Source: Flavobacteriaceae bacterium (GTDB taxonomy: Bacteria; Bacteroidota; Bacteroidia; Flavobacteriales; Flavobacteriaceae). From it: a DNA stretch of 64,000 nt. The DNA lies in the NCBI GenBank assembly GCA_024643385.1, contig JAHEMZ010000002.1, positions 12,688 to 76,687 of the forward strand. The letters are read 5' to 3'. Below the pieces are notes generated by a model. The model did no database searches, was not told where the DNA came from, and saw only the letters and a list, made by a program, of their open reading frames with translations. The position numbers and the translations under genes are program-made. Positions 41,349-51,795 of this stretch are shown piece by piece (within the stretch, counting starts at the first letter, position 1; each line of letters opens with the position of its first letter).

Positions 41349-42404
41349 TTATTCGTTGGTTTGGGGCTTAAAATACTTCTTTCGTAACCAGAAGGATACC
41401 CTAACCAACAAAATCAATGCAGGAACTTCCACCAAAGGGCCGATCACCCCGGTAAAGGCTTGCCCGGAATTTAATCCGAATACGGCAATGGCCACCGCAA
41501 TGGCCAATTCAAAGTTGTTTCCGGCGGCTGTAAATGCTACCGCAGCTGTTTTGTCATAAGAAGCTCCCATTGCTTTTGAAAAGAAGAATCCAATGAAGAA
41601 CATCAAGCAAAAATAGATAAGTAGAGGAATAGCAATGATCAATACGTCCATTGGGATCTCTACGATCAATTCTCCCTTCAGAGAGAACATAACAATAATG
41701 GTAAATAGCAAAGCGATCAACGTTAAAGGAGAAATGGCAGGAATGAACTTTTGAGTGTACCAAGCTTCCCCTTTGAATTTCACTAATATATACCGACTTA
41801 AGATGCCTAACAGAAAGGGAATGCCCAAATAGATGGCGACACTTTCCGCAATGGTGCCGATAGAAATATCGACAATAGCGCCTTCGAATCCGAAATAGGG
41901 GGGTAGGACCGTAATAAAAAGCCAGGCGTAGAAACTATAGGCAAATACCTGAAAAATGCTATTTAGGGCTACCAAACCTGCTCCATATTCACTACTGCCT
42001 TCCGCCAGGTCGTTCCAGACCAATACCATGGCGATACACCGTGCTAAACCAATTAAAATAAGCCCAACCATATATTCCGGATAATCGCGTAGAAACAGAA
42101 TGGCTAAGACGAACATGAGCACCGGACCGATGACCCAATTCAGCAGGAGGGAAATGGACAACATTTTAGTATTGCGAAAAACTTTTGGGAGCAATCCATA
42201 ATTCACTTTGGCCAATGGAGGATACATCATCAGTATTAATCCAATAGCGATAGGGATGTTAGTGGTTCCTGTACTAAATGAATTAATGATTTCCGGAAAG
42301 GAAGGCACAAAGAATCCGATTCCAACACCAAAGATCATCGCCAAGAAGATCCATAAAGTGAGATTTCGATCTAAAAAATTTAATTTTCGGTTCAAGAAAG
42401 TCAA
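41349..42404 (-). CDS. arsB/acr3: ACR3-family arsenite efflux transporter
   Basis: A 351-residue, ten-helix permease that extrudes arsenite. Signatures include [35 protein letters not shown] (with the conserved Cys) and [20 protein letters not shown] near the end. The start codon appears to be TTG at 42404, as an in-frame stop lies just upstream and the next ATG would remove the first helix. No arsR or arsC neighbour is seen, so it may be controlled from elsewhere. Confidence 0.93.
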   Translation of the reverse strand: MTFLNRKLNFLDRNLTLWIFLAMIFGVGIGFFVPSFPEIINSFSTGTTNIPIAIGLILMMYPPLAKVNYGLLPKVFRNTKMLSISLLLNWVIGPVLMFVLAILFLRDYPEYMVGLILIGLARCIAMVLVWNDLAEGSSEYGAGLVALNSIFQVFAYSFYAWLFITVLPPYFGFEGAIVDISIGTIAESVAIYLGIPFLLGILSRYILVKFKGEAWYTQKFIPAISPLTLIALLFTIIVMFSLKGELIVEIPMDVLIIAIPLLIYFCLMFFIGFFFSKAMGASYDKTAAVAFTAAGNNFELAIAVAIAVFGLNSGQAFTGVIGPLVEVPALILLVRVSFWLRKKYFKPQTNE

Positions 42405-42508
42405 TTTAATTTAGGATGCTATTTTTAAAGATCTTTGTTCGTCAATTTAGAAAAAATATTATTTGAAAATTGATTGTTCGTTTTATATTTTGGTTAATTC
42501 CAAACATC

Positions 42509-44959
42509 TTAATTTTGAAGTCGTTCTAACTCTTCGTCCAATGCACTCTTGGTTCTTTTTCTAATCTTGGCTTTCGAATCTCCAAACTTAAAGGTAGCAC
42601 CCATTCCAAATCTTCTTCCATCGTCGGTATAGGTACCTTCCAGATCGATCCCGCCATAATTTGAATAATAGGGATAATCGCTATTCGTTCTAAGAATATC
42701 GACTCCTGTGATACGGATCTGGATCTTCTTATCCAAAAGGTCTTTCCGTATCCCAAAGTTTAATGATTCTGTCCCTTCAATAAACACAGAACCCCTCCAG
42801 ATCCACCTGCTTTGTTGTCGAAAGGTAATATCTAACAAAAAATCATTCGGAAGTTTGATATTATTTTGAATTTGATAATTCCACAAGGTAGACTTGATAT
42901 CGATGGCAGTTCCTTCCGGGTTTCCCTCAAAGGTTTTTTCAGAAATATTGCCAAAGGCCACCAACTCCCAGAATTTGGTAACGGTAAGCGGAAAACTTAC
43001 GGAAACGCCATAATCTAGCGCTTTGTCCATATTTCTTGGAATAATTTGAGTATTATCACCTTCTACGATTTCAACTATTCTGGCAAAGAAGTCGGTTGTT
43101 TTGCTATAACTCAAGATCACCACTAACTTCTGTTTATAACTGTATGAAGCTTGATAATTCATGATATAATTTGGTTTCAGAAAGGGATTTCCTTTCCAGA
43201 CCACCAGCTGACTCGTCGGGCTTTCAAAGGGGTTTAGATCCTGATAATTGGGTCTTGTGATTCGTCTTCCTATATTGAGACTATAACTATGATCCGATTC
43301 ATTCTCAAAGGACAAGCCCACATTGGGAAAATAATCGGTATAATTACGAGGTACATCCTTGTTATCCAGGGGTATATCACTGATCAATTTCCCCCGAGAG
43401 GAGGTGTTCTCAACCCTTAATCCTGCATTTAATGCTACATAGCTACCAATTTTCAAATTGGCATTCGCATAGATGGCCGCTACGTTTTCCGTATAATTAA
43501 AATCATTACTCTTGGTAGCGTCAAAAACAGGTATTTCATTTTCAATATTATAAAACGCGAAACCATTTTGTGTAACGATATGTGCGTATTTTACCCCTGT
43601 GGAAAAAGATAGGATGTCCCAAGATTTGTCAAAATCTACTTTGGCCGACCAAAGATCGATCTTGGTATCTGCATCGAAAGAGGCGTCATCTTGCGCAATG
43701 ATGGTAGTTCCGTCCGGTTCGTAATAAGTATTGGGTTGAAGAGTGCTTCTTTCCGTAGAATAGGTTCCCGCACTCACGTTTGTACTAATGGTGGTTGCTT
43801 TCCCGGCGTTCCAAAGATGGTTTAGGTTGGCCATGTAATTACTGGAATTTCCGTCTAAATAGGACTGGGAGGAGAGGATCGATAAAAATTCCAACGGCTC
43901 TTCCTGATAAATATCGGTTGTGCTGTCTAAGGAATTATCATTGTCGTTAAAAGTACCTCTGGCACTAAGGTTCAAGGAATGATTTTCATTGAGCTCTGCT
44001 TCAATTCCGAAGCCTACATTATATCCTTTTCTAATTTGAAGTTCTTCAGAATTTAAATACAGGATCGATCCATTCTGTATTTTTTTGTCATCAAAGAATT
44101 CCAAATTATTGTCTTGAGATTGGGTCACATCCAGGCTGGTCTTTATTTTTTCTCCCCCAAAATTCAAAGTGACATTATTACTCGATTTATATTCAAGACC
44201 TTGTGTAAAGCTGGAAGTGGCACTTCCGTTAAAACCTGTAGAGACATTTTTTTTAAGTCGAATATTGATGATCCCTCCCGTTCCTTCTGCGTCATATTTT
44301 GCGGGTGGATTCGATATTATTTCAATAGAATCAACAATATCCGATGTTAAACTTTGTAAAAAGGTGGTTAGGTCATTACCTGAAAGTCTTGACTGTACAT
44401 CATTGATATACACCTGAACATTACCTTTTCCTAAGATGGAGATACTGTTGTCCATATCCAGGGTCACACCTGGTGATAGCTTTAAAAGGTCCAGGCCATT
44501 TGTACCTGAAGCGCTTGGACTACTGGAAACATTGTAAATTAATTTATCCGCTTTTACTTCGATCAACGGCTTCTTCTTTGTAATGACAACTTCTTCCAGC
44601 TTATTGACGGACGTTCGCAGCACGATCACAGGCATTACTTTCTTTTCATTTTCAGTTAAGGTAAAAGATTCTGTCGTAAAAGTTTCATGCTCAATATGGT
44701 CGATCCTGAGGGAATAAGTACCGGGAGCTACATCGATAAATTTAAAGTCGCCGGTAGCGGTACTGATCGCACTTTTTTTAAAGGTTCCATCATTTTCTAA
44801 TAAGGATACAGAAGCATAGATCACTTCAAACTGATCGGTATCTATTAATTTACCGGTAATTTCACCACGATCCGACTCGCCGTTGTTTTGGGCGTTTGAT
44901 CGAAATGAGAAAATGATGATGAAGATGATGACATAAATGAGATAATTGTTTAAGCGCAT
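42509..44959 (-). CDS. Outer-membrane beta-barrel (TonB-receptor-like) protein
   Basis: 816 residues with a signal peptide (about 1-23). A carboxypeptidase-like domain (about 30-115; ITGKLIDTDQFEVIYASVSLLE) precedes a plug-like region (about 125-215; LLKLSPGVTLDMDNSISILGKGNVQVYIND) and a large beta-barrel. This is the OMP_b-brl_3 subfamily, common in Bacteroidota. No neighbouring transporter or SusD gene. Ligand unknown. Confidence 0.9.
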   Translation of the reverse strand: MRLNNYLIYVIIFIIIFSFRSNAQNNGESDRGEITGKLIDTDQFEVIYASVSLLENDGTFKKSAISTATGDFKFIDVAPGTYSLRIDHIEHETFTTESFTLTENEKKVMPVIVLRTSVNKLEEVVITKKKPLIEVKADKLIYNVSSSPSASGTNGLDLLKLSPGVTLDMDNSISILGKGNVQVYINDVQSRLSGNDLTTFLQSLTSDIVDSIEIISNPPAKYDAEGTGGIINIRLKKNVSTGFNGSATSSFTQGLEYKSSNNVTLNFGGEKIKTSLDVTQSQDNNLEFFDDKKIQNGSILYLNSEELQIRKGYNVGFGIEAELNENHSLNLSARGTFNDNDNSLDSTTDIYQEEPLEFLSILSSQSYLDGNSSNYMANLNHLWNAGKATTISTNVSAGTYSTERSTLQPNTYYEPDGTTIIAQDDASFDADTKIDLWSAKVDFDKSWDILSFSTGVKYAHIVTQNGFAFYNIENEIPVFDATKSNDFNYTENVAAIYANANLKIGSYVALNAGLRVENTSSRGKLISDIPLDNKDVPRNYTDYFPNVGLSFENESDHSYSLNIGRRITRPNYQDLNPFESPTSQLVVWKGNPFLKPNYIMNYQASYSYKQKLVVILSYSKTTDFFARIVEIVEGDNTQIIPRNMDKALDYGVSVSFPLTVTKFWELVAFGNISEKTFEGNPEGTAIDIKSTLWNYQIQNNIKLPNDFLLDITFRQQSRWIWRGSVFIEGTESLNFGIRKDLLDKKIQIRITGVDILRTNSDYPYYSNYGGIDLEGTYTDDGRRFGMGATFKFGDSKAKIRKRTKSALDEELERLQN

Positions 44960-45144
44960 TCTAAGGTTGGTTTTTCAGCAAAAAATAATATAATTCTATT
45001 AATTTCTAATCAATCGGATCAAGTTCTGATTCAAAAATTTCTACAATGCTAAAAAATTTGTTCTGAATATTCTTGCAGTTTTATTTGTCACCGAGGAACG
45101 AATATACACTTTTCACAAGAATCCTTTTGATAGGAGATAAAGAG

Positions 45145-45774
45145 TTATGCCCTTTTAGCAATAATAATTAGATCGGTAGTCGGTTCCTCTTGATAATCAT
45201 ATTTCTTTCGATCTAATTTGATCACCTTCAACTGACACTTTTCGAGCGCATCGATCAAATACTGGGATTCGTGGTAATACATGTACATTTCATCGCCGGA
45301 GCTTCCCTTTTTTAATCCGGATTTTCTGTAGTCGTTCTCCATAGTACTGACGTAAAATAATCCACCGGACTTCAATTTAACAGATACATCTTTCATGAAT
45401 TGAAGTACTTCCTCCTTACTTAAATAGGGGAAGAAGAATCCACATAGTACTCCGTCTAATTTAGAATGGACAAAAGACAAATCCCTACCATCTCTCACTT
45501 CAAATTTGCTACCTGGATTATTGATCTTTGCCAGTTCGATCATGTTGGGAGCCAGGTCGACCCCTAGGATATTGAAATCGGGTCTTTGAGTGAGCAGGTA
45601 TTTTGTGATATTTCCCGGACCACATGCCAGCTCCAGTATTTCGGGATTCTTCGCCTGTAAATGATCACAATAGAAATTCAATGAATCGGTGTACAGATCA
45701 ACATTCATGAATTTTTGTTGATAGTCTACCGCCAATTTGTTAAATATCGCTACAGCGTTTTTATTATGATTCAT
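45145..45774 (-). CDS. Class I SAM-dependent methyltransferase
   Basis: 209 residues. Motif I is ILELACGPGNITKYL (about residues 53-67), with the acidic motif II residue in ILGVDLAPNMIELA and a motif post-I region LDGVLCGFFFPYLS. Target not predictable; the methyltransf_25 type. It starts 13 bp after the CDP-alcohol phosphatidyltransferase gene ends, so the two may be co-transcribed. Confidence 0.88.
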   Translation of the reverse strand: MNHNKNAVAIFNKLAVDYQQKFMNVDLYTDSLNFYCDHLQAKNPEILELACGPGNITKYLLTQRPDFNILGVDLAPNMIELAKINNPGSKFEVRDGRDLSFVHSKLDGVLCGFFFPYLSKEEVLQFMKDVSVKLKSGGLFYVSTMENDYRKSGLKKGSSGDEMYMYYHESQYLIDALEKCQLKVIKLDRKKYDYQEEPTTDLIIIAKRA

Positions 45775-45787
45775 GGATATTGCAAAA

Positions 45788-46372
45788 TCAGTTGTTTTTT
45801 CTACGTTTATCTCTCAAAGCCCAATAAATACCTTTTACCCCTGACACCCATTCATCATACATAAAAATAAGGGCAATTTCTTCTATGGTTTCTAATACGC
45901 CCAAAATGATCAATACATAGAAAAGCCAATAGAGCGGACCGAAGAACAAGAACCAAAGGATGAACACTCCCTGGGTAAGTGCCGATAATTTTGCCAGATA
46001 GGTGTGAAAAGCGGTTGCTTTTCCATACTTTTTAAAGGCCAAGAACATTTGGATCAAGTAAGGAATAAAAACGACCAAAAGTAGCTGGTAATGGGCCTTC
46101 ATAAAATCGAATTCAAACACCACCAGCCCCAATAATGCGACGATAAAAGTGATCTGATCCCCCATGGAATCTAATTGTGAACCTCTTGAACTCGTAATGT
46201 TCAACCTTCTTGCGAGGAATCCATCGATCATATCGGTTGCATAGCTGATCAGCAACATCCAGGTGAAGAATTCACGATAATGTAAGAAGAGTAGTAAGAG
46301 GAGAAAAGGAGCAGCAACTACTCGGTAAAATGAAAACCAGTCGGCAATATTATAATTTTTAAATGTCAGCAT
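45788..46372 (-). CDS. CDP-alcohol phosphatidyltransferase
   Basis: A 194-residue inner-membrane enzyme for phospholipid head-group transfer. It carries the complete motif D-x2-D-G-x2-A-R-x8-G-x3-D-x3-D (DMIDGFLARR...RGSQLDSMGD) and about five to six helices. Closest in size to PgsA or PssA-like proteins, but the alcohol acceptor cannot be decided from sequence. First gene of the small operon with the methyltransferase. Confidence 0.9.
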   Translation of the reverse strand: MLTFKNYNIADWFSFYRVVAAPFLLLLLFLHYREFFTWMLLISYATDMIDGFLARRLNITSSRGSQLDSMGDQITFIVALLGLVVFEFDFMKAHYQLLLVVFIPYLIQMFLAFKKYGKATAFHTYLAKLSALTQGVFILWFLFFGPLYWLFYVLIILGVLETIEEIALIFMYDEWVSGVKGIYWALRDKRRKNN

Positions 46373-46439
46373 AGATGTACTTTAAGCACCACATTTACGG
46401 CCCATGGTTTTTTATACTATAAATTTAACCTAAATAAGA

Positions 46440-47279
46440 CTAATCTTCAACTATTTGGGCTCTTAGTATACGGACATCTTTTAAAGGGCGATCCATATCA
46501 TTTGTTTTAACGGCGGCGATGGAATCAACGACATTCAGACCGGAAATTACTTCCCCAAAAACCGTATAATTCTGATCCAGATGGGGAGTTCCACCTATGG
46601 TTCGGTACACTTCACGATGCGTTTCGGGAATAAGATAGGGTACAAAATTCTGATAGTCCTTAGCTAATTTCCTGAATCGATCGTTGATTTGGATCATGGA
46701 GGGCCAATCTTCTTTTTCCAACGCTAAAAGTAGAGAATCCAATTGTACCTTGTAGGCTGGGTCATGTTTGATATAATATTCCGCCAACCATCCATTAATC
46801 CGGGTTTCCGCCATATTTAGCAAACTATCATTGAAGACCTTTCCTTGTACCACACAGAATTGTGTACTGCTGGACGCTCGATCCGGAAGATCACCTCTCG
46901 CTGCGGTAAGAGCTCCCTTTTTATGGAAGCGTGTAGGAGTGATCTCTGCAGGGATGGTGTACCCTAGATCACCACTGCCAATGGTATCTTCCGCACTCGC
47001 TTTTTTGCTATCGGTATCTCCCGCCTGGATTATAAATTGATCGATCACCCGGTGAAATAATAAACTATCCAAAATCCCATCTTGGACGATCTTGATGAAA
47101 TTATCCCGGTGCAGTGGAGTATCGTTATAAAGCTGAAGGACAATGTCTCCATAATTGGTGGTTAGTTTTATCTTGGTCATGGGAGGGTTGTCTACTTCTA
47201 CCTGTGTGGGCACAAAGGCTATAACAGCAAACATGATAAGTAGGGAGAGGAATAGGTATTTAAATGGTTGATGTTTCAT
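46440..47279 (-). CDS. Cyclophilin-type peptidyl-prolyl isomerase with a helical insertion
   Basis: A 279-residue exported isomerase (start at the ATG at 47279, N-terminal membrane or signal segment FKYLFLSLLIMFAVIAFV). The cyclophilin fold begins near residue 36 (GDIVLQLYNDTPLHRDNFI, then LFHRVIDQFIIQAGD). It is interrupted at about residues 150-235 by a helical stretch (NMAETRINGWLAEYYIKHD ... LDSLLLALEKEDWPSM) before resuming with NYTVFGEVISGLNVV. The insertion is absent from the paralogue at 27154. Confidence 0.9.
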   Translation of the reverse strand: MKHQPFKYLFLSLLIMFAVIAFVPTQVEVDNPPMTKIKLTTNYGDIVLQLYNDTPLHRDNFIKIVQDGILDSLLFHRVIDQFIIQAGDTDSKKASAEDTIGSGDLGYTIPAEITPTRFHKKGALTAARGDLPDRASSSTQFCVVQGKVFNDSLLNMAETRINGWLAEYYIKHDPAYKVQLDSLLLALEKEDWPSMIQINDRFRKLAKDYQNFVPYLIPETHREVYRTIGGTPHLDQNYTVFGEVISGLNVVDSIAAVKTNDMDRPLKDVRILRAQIVED

Positions 47280-47360
47280 AAACGGAAGTTTTAAATTATA
47301 TGGCATCAAAGTGTTATTTTTTTGAACCTTTCCGATCCAAATTTAACGAAGTTCCATGGT

Positions 47361-47861
47361 TCAAAAGTTATGCTTGTCTTTTAAGGCAGGTAAAAATCTT
47401 TCAATTTGTCTTCGGTGCCTTAAGATATGCACAATCGCGTGTTCCATCAATTGTTCGACATCGTAATTTTGTCCCCATCGGGTGACGATCTTTTTGTCTG
47501 ATTCGTATTCTTCCAGCTTTATTGTTGGGTAATCCCTGAACAATTGCTCATTAAAGTGAAACATCTTCCGTAGTTCGGATTGATACTCTTTGGCAGAATT
47601 AAGGGTGTTACTCGGATAGAACTCGATGGATTCGCCTAAATACTTGCGAATGGTAACTCCGTAGTTGTACCCTGCCCTTACCACATGCGTTAGAATGGTT
47701 TGAACGGATTGGCATTCCGGATCTTCGGTCTTCGAATCGACGATATGAATTAATTCTTTTTTTGACAGATCAATCACGACCCCCTCAAGTTCAAGGATCG
47801 CTCTTTCATATTCATCTAAAAGAGCTCCAATGGCTCCATTATCTCTAAAAATTCTCTTCAT
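47361..47861 (-). CDS. DinB-family protein
   Basis: 166 residues, a four-helix bundle of the DinB/YfiT type. The metal-binding histidines are in QTILTHVVRAGYNYG and in the closing MEHAIVHILRHRRQIER. DinB proteins are often thiol transferases or of unknown function. Divergent from the RNA helicase gene, with its start about 185 bp away. Confidence 0.85.
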   Translation of the reverse strand: MKRIFRDNGAIGALLDEYERAILELEGVVIDLSKKELIHIVDSKTEDPECQSVQTILTHVVRAGYNYGVTIRKYLGESIEFYPSNTLNSAKEYQSELRKMFHFNEQLFRDYPTIKLEEYESDKKIVTRWGQNYDVEQLMEHAIVHILRHRRQIERFLPALKDKHNF

Positions 47862-47965
47862 TTTAGATTAATTTACATCAATTAGTTGAACGGTACACTG
47901 TGTTAATCTTACCGCTAAGATTATAAATCTAAGCATTCTATCAAGAAAGTTGTACAAAAGTTAAG

Positions 47966-47992
47966 TTTGGCTACAAATTAGATATAACTTTG
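47966..47992 (+). promoter_or_regulatory. Promoter of the RNA helicase gene
   Basis: TTTG (47966-47969) and TAACTTTG (47985-47992) match the Bacteroidota -33/-7 pair TTTG/TAnnTTTG with a rather short 15-bp spacer. The start codon is 54 bp beyond, leaving a roughly 50-base leader. Confidence 0.55.
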
Positions 47993-48046
47993 TGGTCTAA
48001 TTAGAATGGCACCATTTAAAAGATTGTCATTTGTTTAACAATCCCT

Positions 48047-49351
48047 ATGTCATTTAACTCTTTAGGCTTATCTGAGGCCTTATTAAAAGCCATTGAAAAA
48101 CAAGGCTATACCTCACCATCACCTATACAACAAAAAGCAATACCTGTTATTTTATCAGGTAAGGATATTTTAGCCTCTGCACAAACCGGGACAGGAAAAA
48201 CGGCTGGTTTTACCTTGCCCATGCTTCAAATTTTAGCGCAGGGTCAGCAATTACGTCATCGTCCCATTAGAGCCCTGGTCTTAGTTCCCACACGTGAGCT
48301 GGCTGCCCAAGTGCATACCAATGTAAAGTCCTATAGTGAATTTTTAGACATTCGTTCTACGGTTATTTTTGGAGGTGTGAATCAAAAGCCTCAAGTCTCT
48401 ACCATTCGCAATGGGGTAGATATACTTATTGCCACTCCTGGTCGTTTGCTGGATTTACAGAATCAAGGTTTATTGTCTTTAGCAAAAGTTGAAATATTAG
48501 TCTTGGATGAAGCAGACCGTATGTTGGATATGGGTTTTCTGAGAGATATTAAAAAGATCTTAAGTCTAATGCCCACGCGCAGACAGAATTTGTTGTTCTC
48601 CGCGACCTTCTCTAAGGAAATTAAAAATTTGGCAAACGACTTTTTACATCATCCTGTTCTGGTCGAGGCTACGCCTGAAAACTCAACGGTTGATGCTATA
48701 GAACAGAAAGTGTATCGGGTGGCAAAAGAATTAAAAACCGGTCTTATTATAAAACTTATCTCGGAAGGAAATTGGAAACAAGTTTTAGTATTTACCCGAA
48801 CCAAACATGGGGCCAATAAACTGTGTAAAAAAATGGAAAGTGCCGGGATTTCAGCGGCAGCCATTCATGGGAATAAAAATCAAGGAGCAAGAACCAAAGC
48901 TTTGGCGGGTTTTAAGAATAATTCCACCCGGGTCTTAGTTGCCACCGATATTGCGGCTCGTGGACTAGATATTCCGCTATTGCCGCATGTAATTAATTTT
49001 GAATTACCCAATGTTGCTGAAGATTATATACATCGTATTGGACGAACGGGAAGGGCGGGAGCAAGTGGTGAAGCCCTATCACTGGTAAGTGCGGACGAAA
49101 CCAGCTATTTGCGGGATATTGAAAAATTAGTGGGAGAAAAATTACCGGTAGAGATTGTTCCCGGGTTTGAGCCTGATCCAAACGCTTCCACAGAGCCAAT
49201 CAAGCAAGGTCAGGGAGGCGGAGGCAATAGAAATAGGAATCCCAAAAGTAATGCGACACCCAAAAGTGAAGCCGGTAGAGGAAATTCCTCGAGTAAACCC
49301 CGGCCTAACAGGAATCGGAATCGGAACAGAAATAATCGTTCGAAGGATTAA
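48047..49351 (+). CDS. rhlE: DEAD-box RNA helicase, RhlE type
   Basis: A 434-residue ATP-dependent RNA helicase. The Q motif [14 protein letters not shown] precedes Walker A AQTGTGKT, then DEAD in [16 protein letters not shown], and the C-terminal motifs V/VI ([20 protein letters not shown]). The tail (about residues 385-434) is a basic RGG-like sequence rich in Asn and Arg, typical of cold-shock RhlE proteins in this phylum. VF530 follows 8 bp downstream. Confidence 0.95.
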   Translation: MSFNSLGLSEALLKAIEKQGYTSPSPIQQKAIPVILSGKDILASAQTGTGKTAGFTLPMLQILAQGQQLRHRPIRALVLVPTRELAAQVHTNVKSYSEFLDIRSTVIFGGVNQKPQVSTIRNGVDILIATPGRLLDLQNQGLLSLAKVEILVLDEADRMLDMGFLRDIKKILSLMPTRRQNLLFSATFSKEIKNLANDFLHHPVLVEATPENSTVDAIEQKVYRVAKELKTGLIIKLISEGNWKQVLVFTRTKHGANKLCKKMESAGISAAAIHGNKNQGARTKALAGFKNNSTRVLVATDIAARGLDIPLLPHVINFELPNVAEDYIHRIGRTGRAGASGEALSLVSADETSYLRDIEKLVGEKLPVEIVPGFEPDPNASTEPIKQGQGGGGNRNRNPKSNATPKSEAGRGNSSSKPRPNRNRNRNRNNRSKD

Positions 49352-49359
49352 AGCCATTC

Positions 49360-49587
49360 ATGAGTACACAAGCAAACAACCCTCTGCATGGAGTTACACT
49401 GGCACAAATATTAAGTGAATTAGTGGGACGTTACGGTTGGGAATACTTAGGCTATAACATTAATATTCGCTGTTTTACACACGACCCTTCCATACAATCC
49501 AGTTTGAAGTTCCTACGACGTACCCCTTGGGCAAGAGCCAAAGTGGAGCAGCTATATATAGAGATGCTGGAAAATAAAAGATCTTAA
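49360..49587 (+). CDS. VF530 (DUF2132) family protein
   Basis: 75 residues. The whole protein is the VF530 DNA-binding-like domain: [25 protein letters not shown], then [30 protein letters not shown]. It directly follows the helicase, suggesting co-expression. No specific activity established. Confidence 0.9.
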   Translation: MSTQANNPLHGVTLAQILSELVGRYGWEYLGYNINIRCFTHDPSIQSSLKFLRRTPWARAKVEQLYIEMLENKRS

Positions 49588-49618
49588 AGCCACTTTTTTA
49601 CTCTTAGCCCAAGTTGAA

Positions 49619-51070
49619 TTAATTCGAATTTAATTCGAGCACCTTTTTAACGGAACCATCATTATATAGAATGATCTGTATTCCTTTTGCGCTTTTATCA
49701 ATTTCTTGACCCAATAGATTATAACGAGCAACTTCGATCTTTTTCGAGTAGTTCGTTTCGACATCTGAAATACCCAGCAGACCATTTGTGATCCTAATTT
49801 GGTAAGGGAATAGTTGAAATTCTGCGTTGTTATCTTCAAAAAGTTCAGGCATGGAACCGACTATAAAAAAGACATTCGTATCGGTAGAAGTAAGTTCGAG
49901 CGTTAAAGTTCCTTGTAAATTACTGCTCATCGGCACATTATAAAAGGAAGATTCGTTCGCTTCATTGATCACAAGCACTTTTCCCTGAAAGAAGGCGGGA
50001 TCACCATAGGTCCCTGTTGGTGCTCCATTAATTTCGAATGTATAGGTATTGTTGCCGTTGTTCTCTAGTTTGTATGTATTGAAGGACCAGGCATTGGTGA
50101 TCACATCGGTTTCCGCTTCATACCATCCATTGGTTCCATTTTCATCAAAGGTCGCTGTAAATTCATTATCGTCATTGGGATCGGCATAATTGTTCCATTC
50201 CATTTCATTCGCTTCTGCTTGTTCAAGAGTAATGAAATCGAAGTAGTTGGTCATATGTACCGCCCAATCCATAAAATGGTTCCTAAAATCAGTACTTCCT
50301 ATTTGATTGAATAAATATTCCTGTGGTCTTTCCGTAGTTCCTGCAAAGAACCCTTCCGTTAGTAAATTAGGAGAAACGCCTATTTCATCGGTCAGGTAGA
50401 ATAGAAATAAGGCCATCGCATACTGGTGAACGTATCGCTGCCAGTTTTGAGGATAAGTTCCCGGAAAATTATCATAACTCAACCACAGCGGAACGTGTGG
50501 AAGTCTCACCAGACTTTCTGCCTCGATAAAGGCGCGAGGTGCGTCGATATTCTCCACCCCGGCAAACCAATTGGCAGACGCTTCCACATACCACTGACTA
50601 TCTCCCGAATAGGAAAAACCCGGCGAGTTTGCATTATATTGAAAAATATGAAAGGTTTCATGCGCCAGATTCACCAGATCGGGAGTGATCCAATAGGGTA
50701 GCGTCAAAAAGGGATAGCCGTTACTATCCGTTCCCTGTCCATTCCCCCAGCCATACACATCAAAATAACCTCCATCCCCATGAAGGTAGACATTGTAATA
50801 GTATCCATCGATAGGATTGGGAGGGTCCATCATGTTCAGGACGTTCAAACAAGTATTTCGATATTCGATCATTTGGTCCAACATCACGTCTACTTCGGCG
50901 GTATAATCAAAATCTTTATCCCACCATACAATAAAAATATCGCGTGCCATCGTAGTGCACTCGTTTAAGTCACCGAACACATCGTTAATGGTGAATTGCG
51001 CCTGTATTTTTGTCGAAAAAAGTAATAGGATCAAACAGATTGTTGCTGCGGAGCGTAATAGAATCTTCAT
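49619..51070 (-). CDS. Secreted HExxH metalloprotease-like protein with T9SS-like tail
   Basis: 483 residues with a signal peptide (1-24, KIQAQ). A zinc-protease motif H137-ETF-H141 is followed by a candidate third ligand or catalytic glutamate, E163, in WYVEASANWF; the spacing of 22 residues fits gluzincins. Residues about 285-400 are a beta-sandwich, and the C-terminal 75 residues (VETNYSKKIEVARYNLLGQEI ... VKKVLELN) look like a type A sorting domain for the type IX system. The specificity is unknown. Confidence 0.78.
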   Translation of the reverse strand: MKILLRSAATICLILLLFSTKIQAQFTINDVFGDLNECTTMARDIFIVWWDKDFDYTAEVDVMLDQMIEYRNTCLNVLNMMDPPNPIDGYYYNVYLHGDGGYFDVYGWGNGQGTDSNGYPFLTLPYWITPDLVNLAHETFHIFQYNANSPGFSYSGDSQWYVEASANWFAGVENIDAPRAFIEAESLVRLPHVPLWLSYDNFPGTYPQNWQRYVHQYAMALFLFYLTDEIGVSPNLLTEGFFAGTTERPQEYLFNQIGSTDFRNHFMDWAVHMTNYFDFITLEQAEANEMEWNNYADPNDDNEFTATFDENGTNGWYEAETDVITNAWSFNTYKLENNGNNTYTFEINGAPTGTYGDPAFFQGKVLVINEANESSFYNVPMSSNLQGTLTLELTSTDTNVFFIVGSMPELFEDNNAEFQLFPYQIRITNGLLGISDVETNYSKKIEVARYNLLGQEIDKSAKGIQIILYNDGSVKKVLELNSN

Positions 51071-51110
51071 CTGTTATTATTTATGTTCTGACACCAAGGT
51101 CGATTTGAAA

Positions 51111-51752
51111 TTAAATATACTTCTTTTCCAATAGATGGGGTTGTTGTTTTTTAAAACAACAGAATAAAAAATTCTGTCGGGTACCAAAGGGCGTAATATG
51201 ATCTTCCTTAATACAACGAATTTTATCGAAATCATTGATTAATAATCCCTCTAAATTTTCTTCATTGTATTGTTGAATCGCAAGACCACTGCATTTGATG
51301 GGTCCGTCTTCTGAAAAGGTGCCGACGACCATAAATCCGGTCACAGCATTCCGTACCGTTCGAACATAGTTATCAATTTCTTCGGAAGTGCTTAAAAAAT
51401 GAAATGCAGCTCTGTCATGCCAAACATTGTAAGTGGTTTCGGGTTTAAAATCATTGATATCGCAGACGATCCAATTTACTTTGGAGGCATTGTTACCCAA
51501 TCGTTCTTTCGCCCGCTCAAGTGCTTTGGCCGAGATATCGAGTACTGTTATATTTTCAAAACCTTCGTCCAATAAATGGTCCACCAATTTGCTGTCTCCG
51601 CCGCCAACATCAATGATCTTTGCCGATTTATCCAAACGGAAGGAGTGAATAAAATCCAATGAAGTTTTGGGTACTTCTTGCGTCCAACTTACTTCCTCCG
51701 GTTTTTTAGTTTCGTAAACCGTCTCCCAATGCGTCTTTCTGTCTATATCCAT
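51111..51752 (-). CDS. Class I SAM-dependent methyltransferase
   Basis: 213 residues. It opens with KTHWETVYETKKPEEVSWTQ, a start shared by many flavobacterial methyltransferases. Motif I is IIDVGGGDSKLVDHLL, followed by VLDISAKALERAKERL and a later WHDRAAFHFL. Substrate unknown. It is transcribed alone. Confidence 0.88.
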   Translation of the reverse strand: MDIDRKTHWETVYETKKPEEVSWTQEVPKTSLDFIHSFRLDKSAKIIDVGGGDSKLVDHLLDEGFENITVLDISAKALERAKERLGNNASKVNWIVCDINDFKPETTYNVWHDRAAFHFLSTSEEIDNYVRTVRNAVTGFMVVGTFSEDGPIKCSGLAIQQYNEENLEGLLINDFDKIRCIKEDHITPFGTRQNFLFCCFKKQQPHLLEKKYI

Positions 51753-51795
51753 ATGCCTTGTTTCTGAAAATTCAGACTAGCATAAAATTAGCGAA

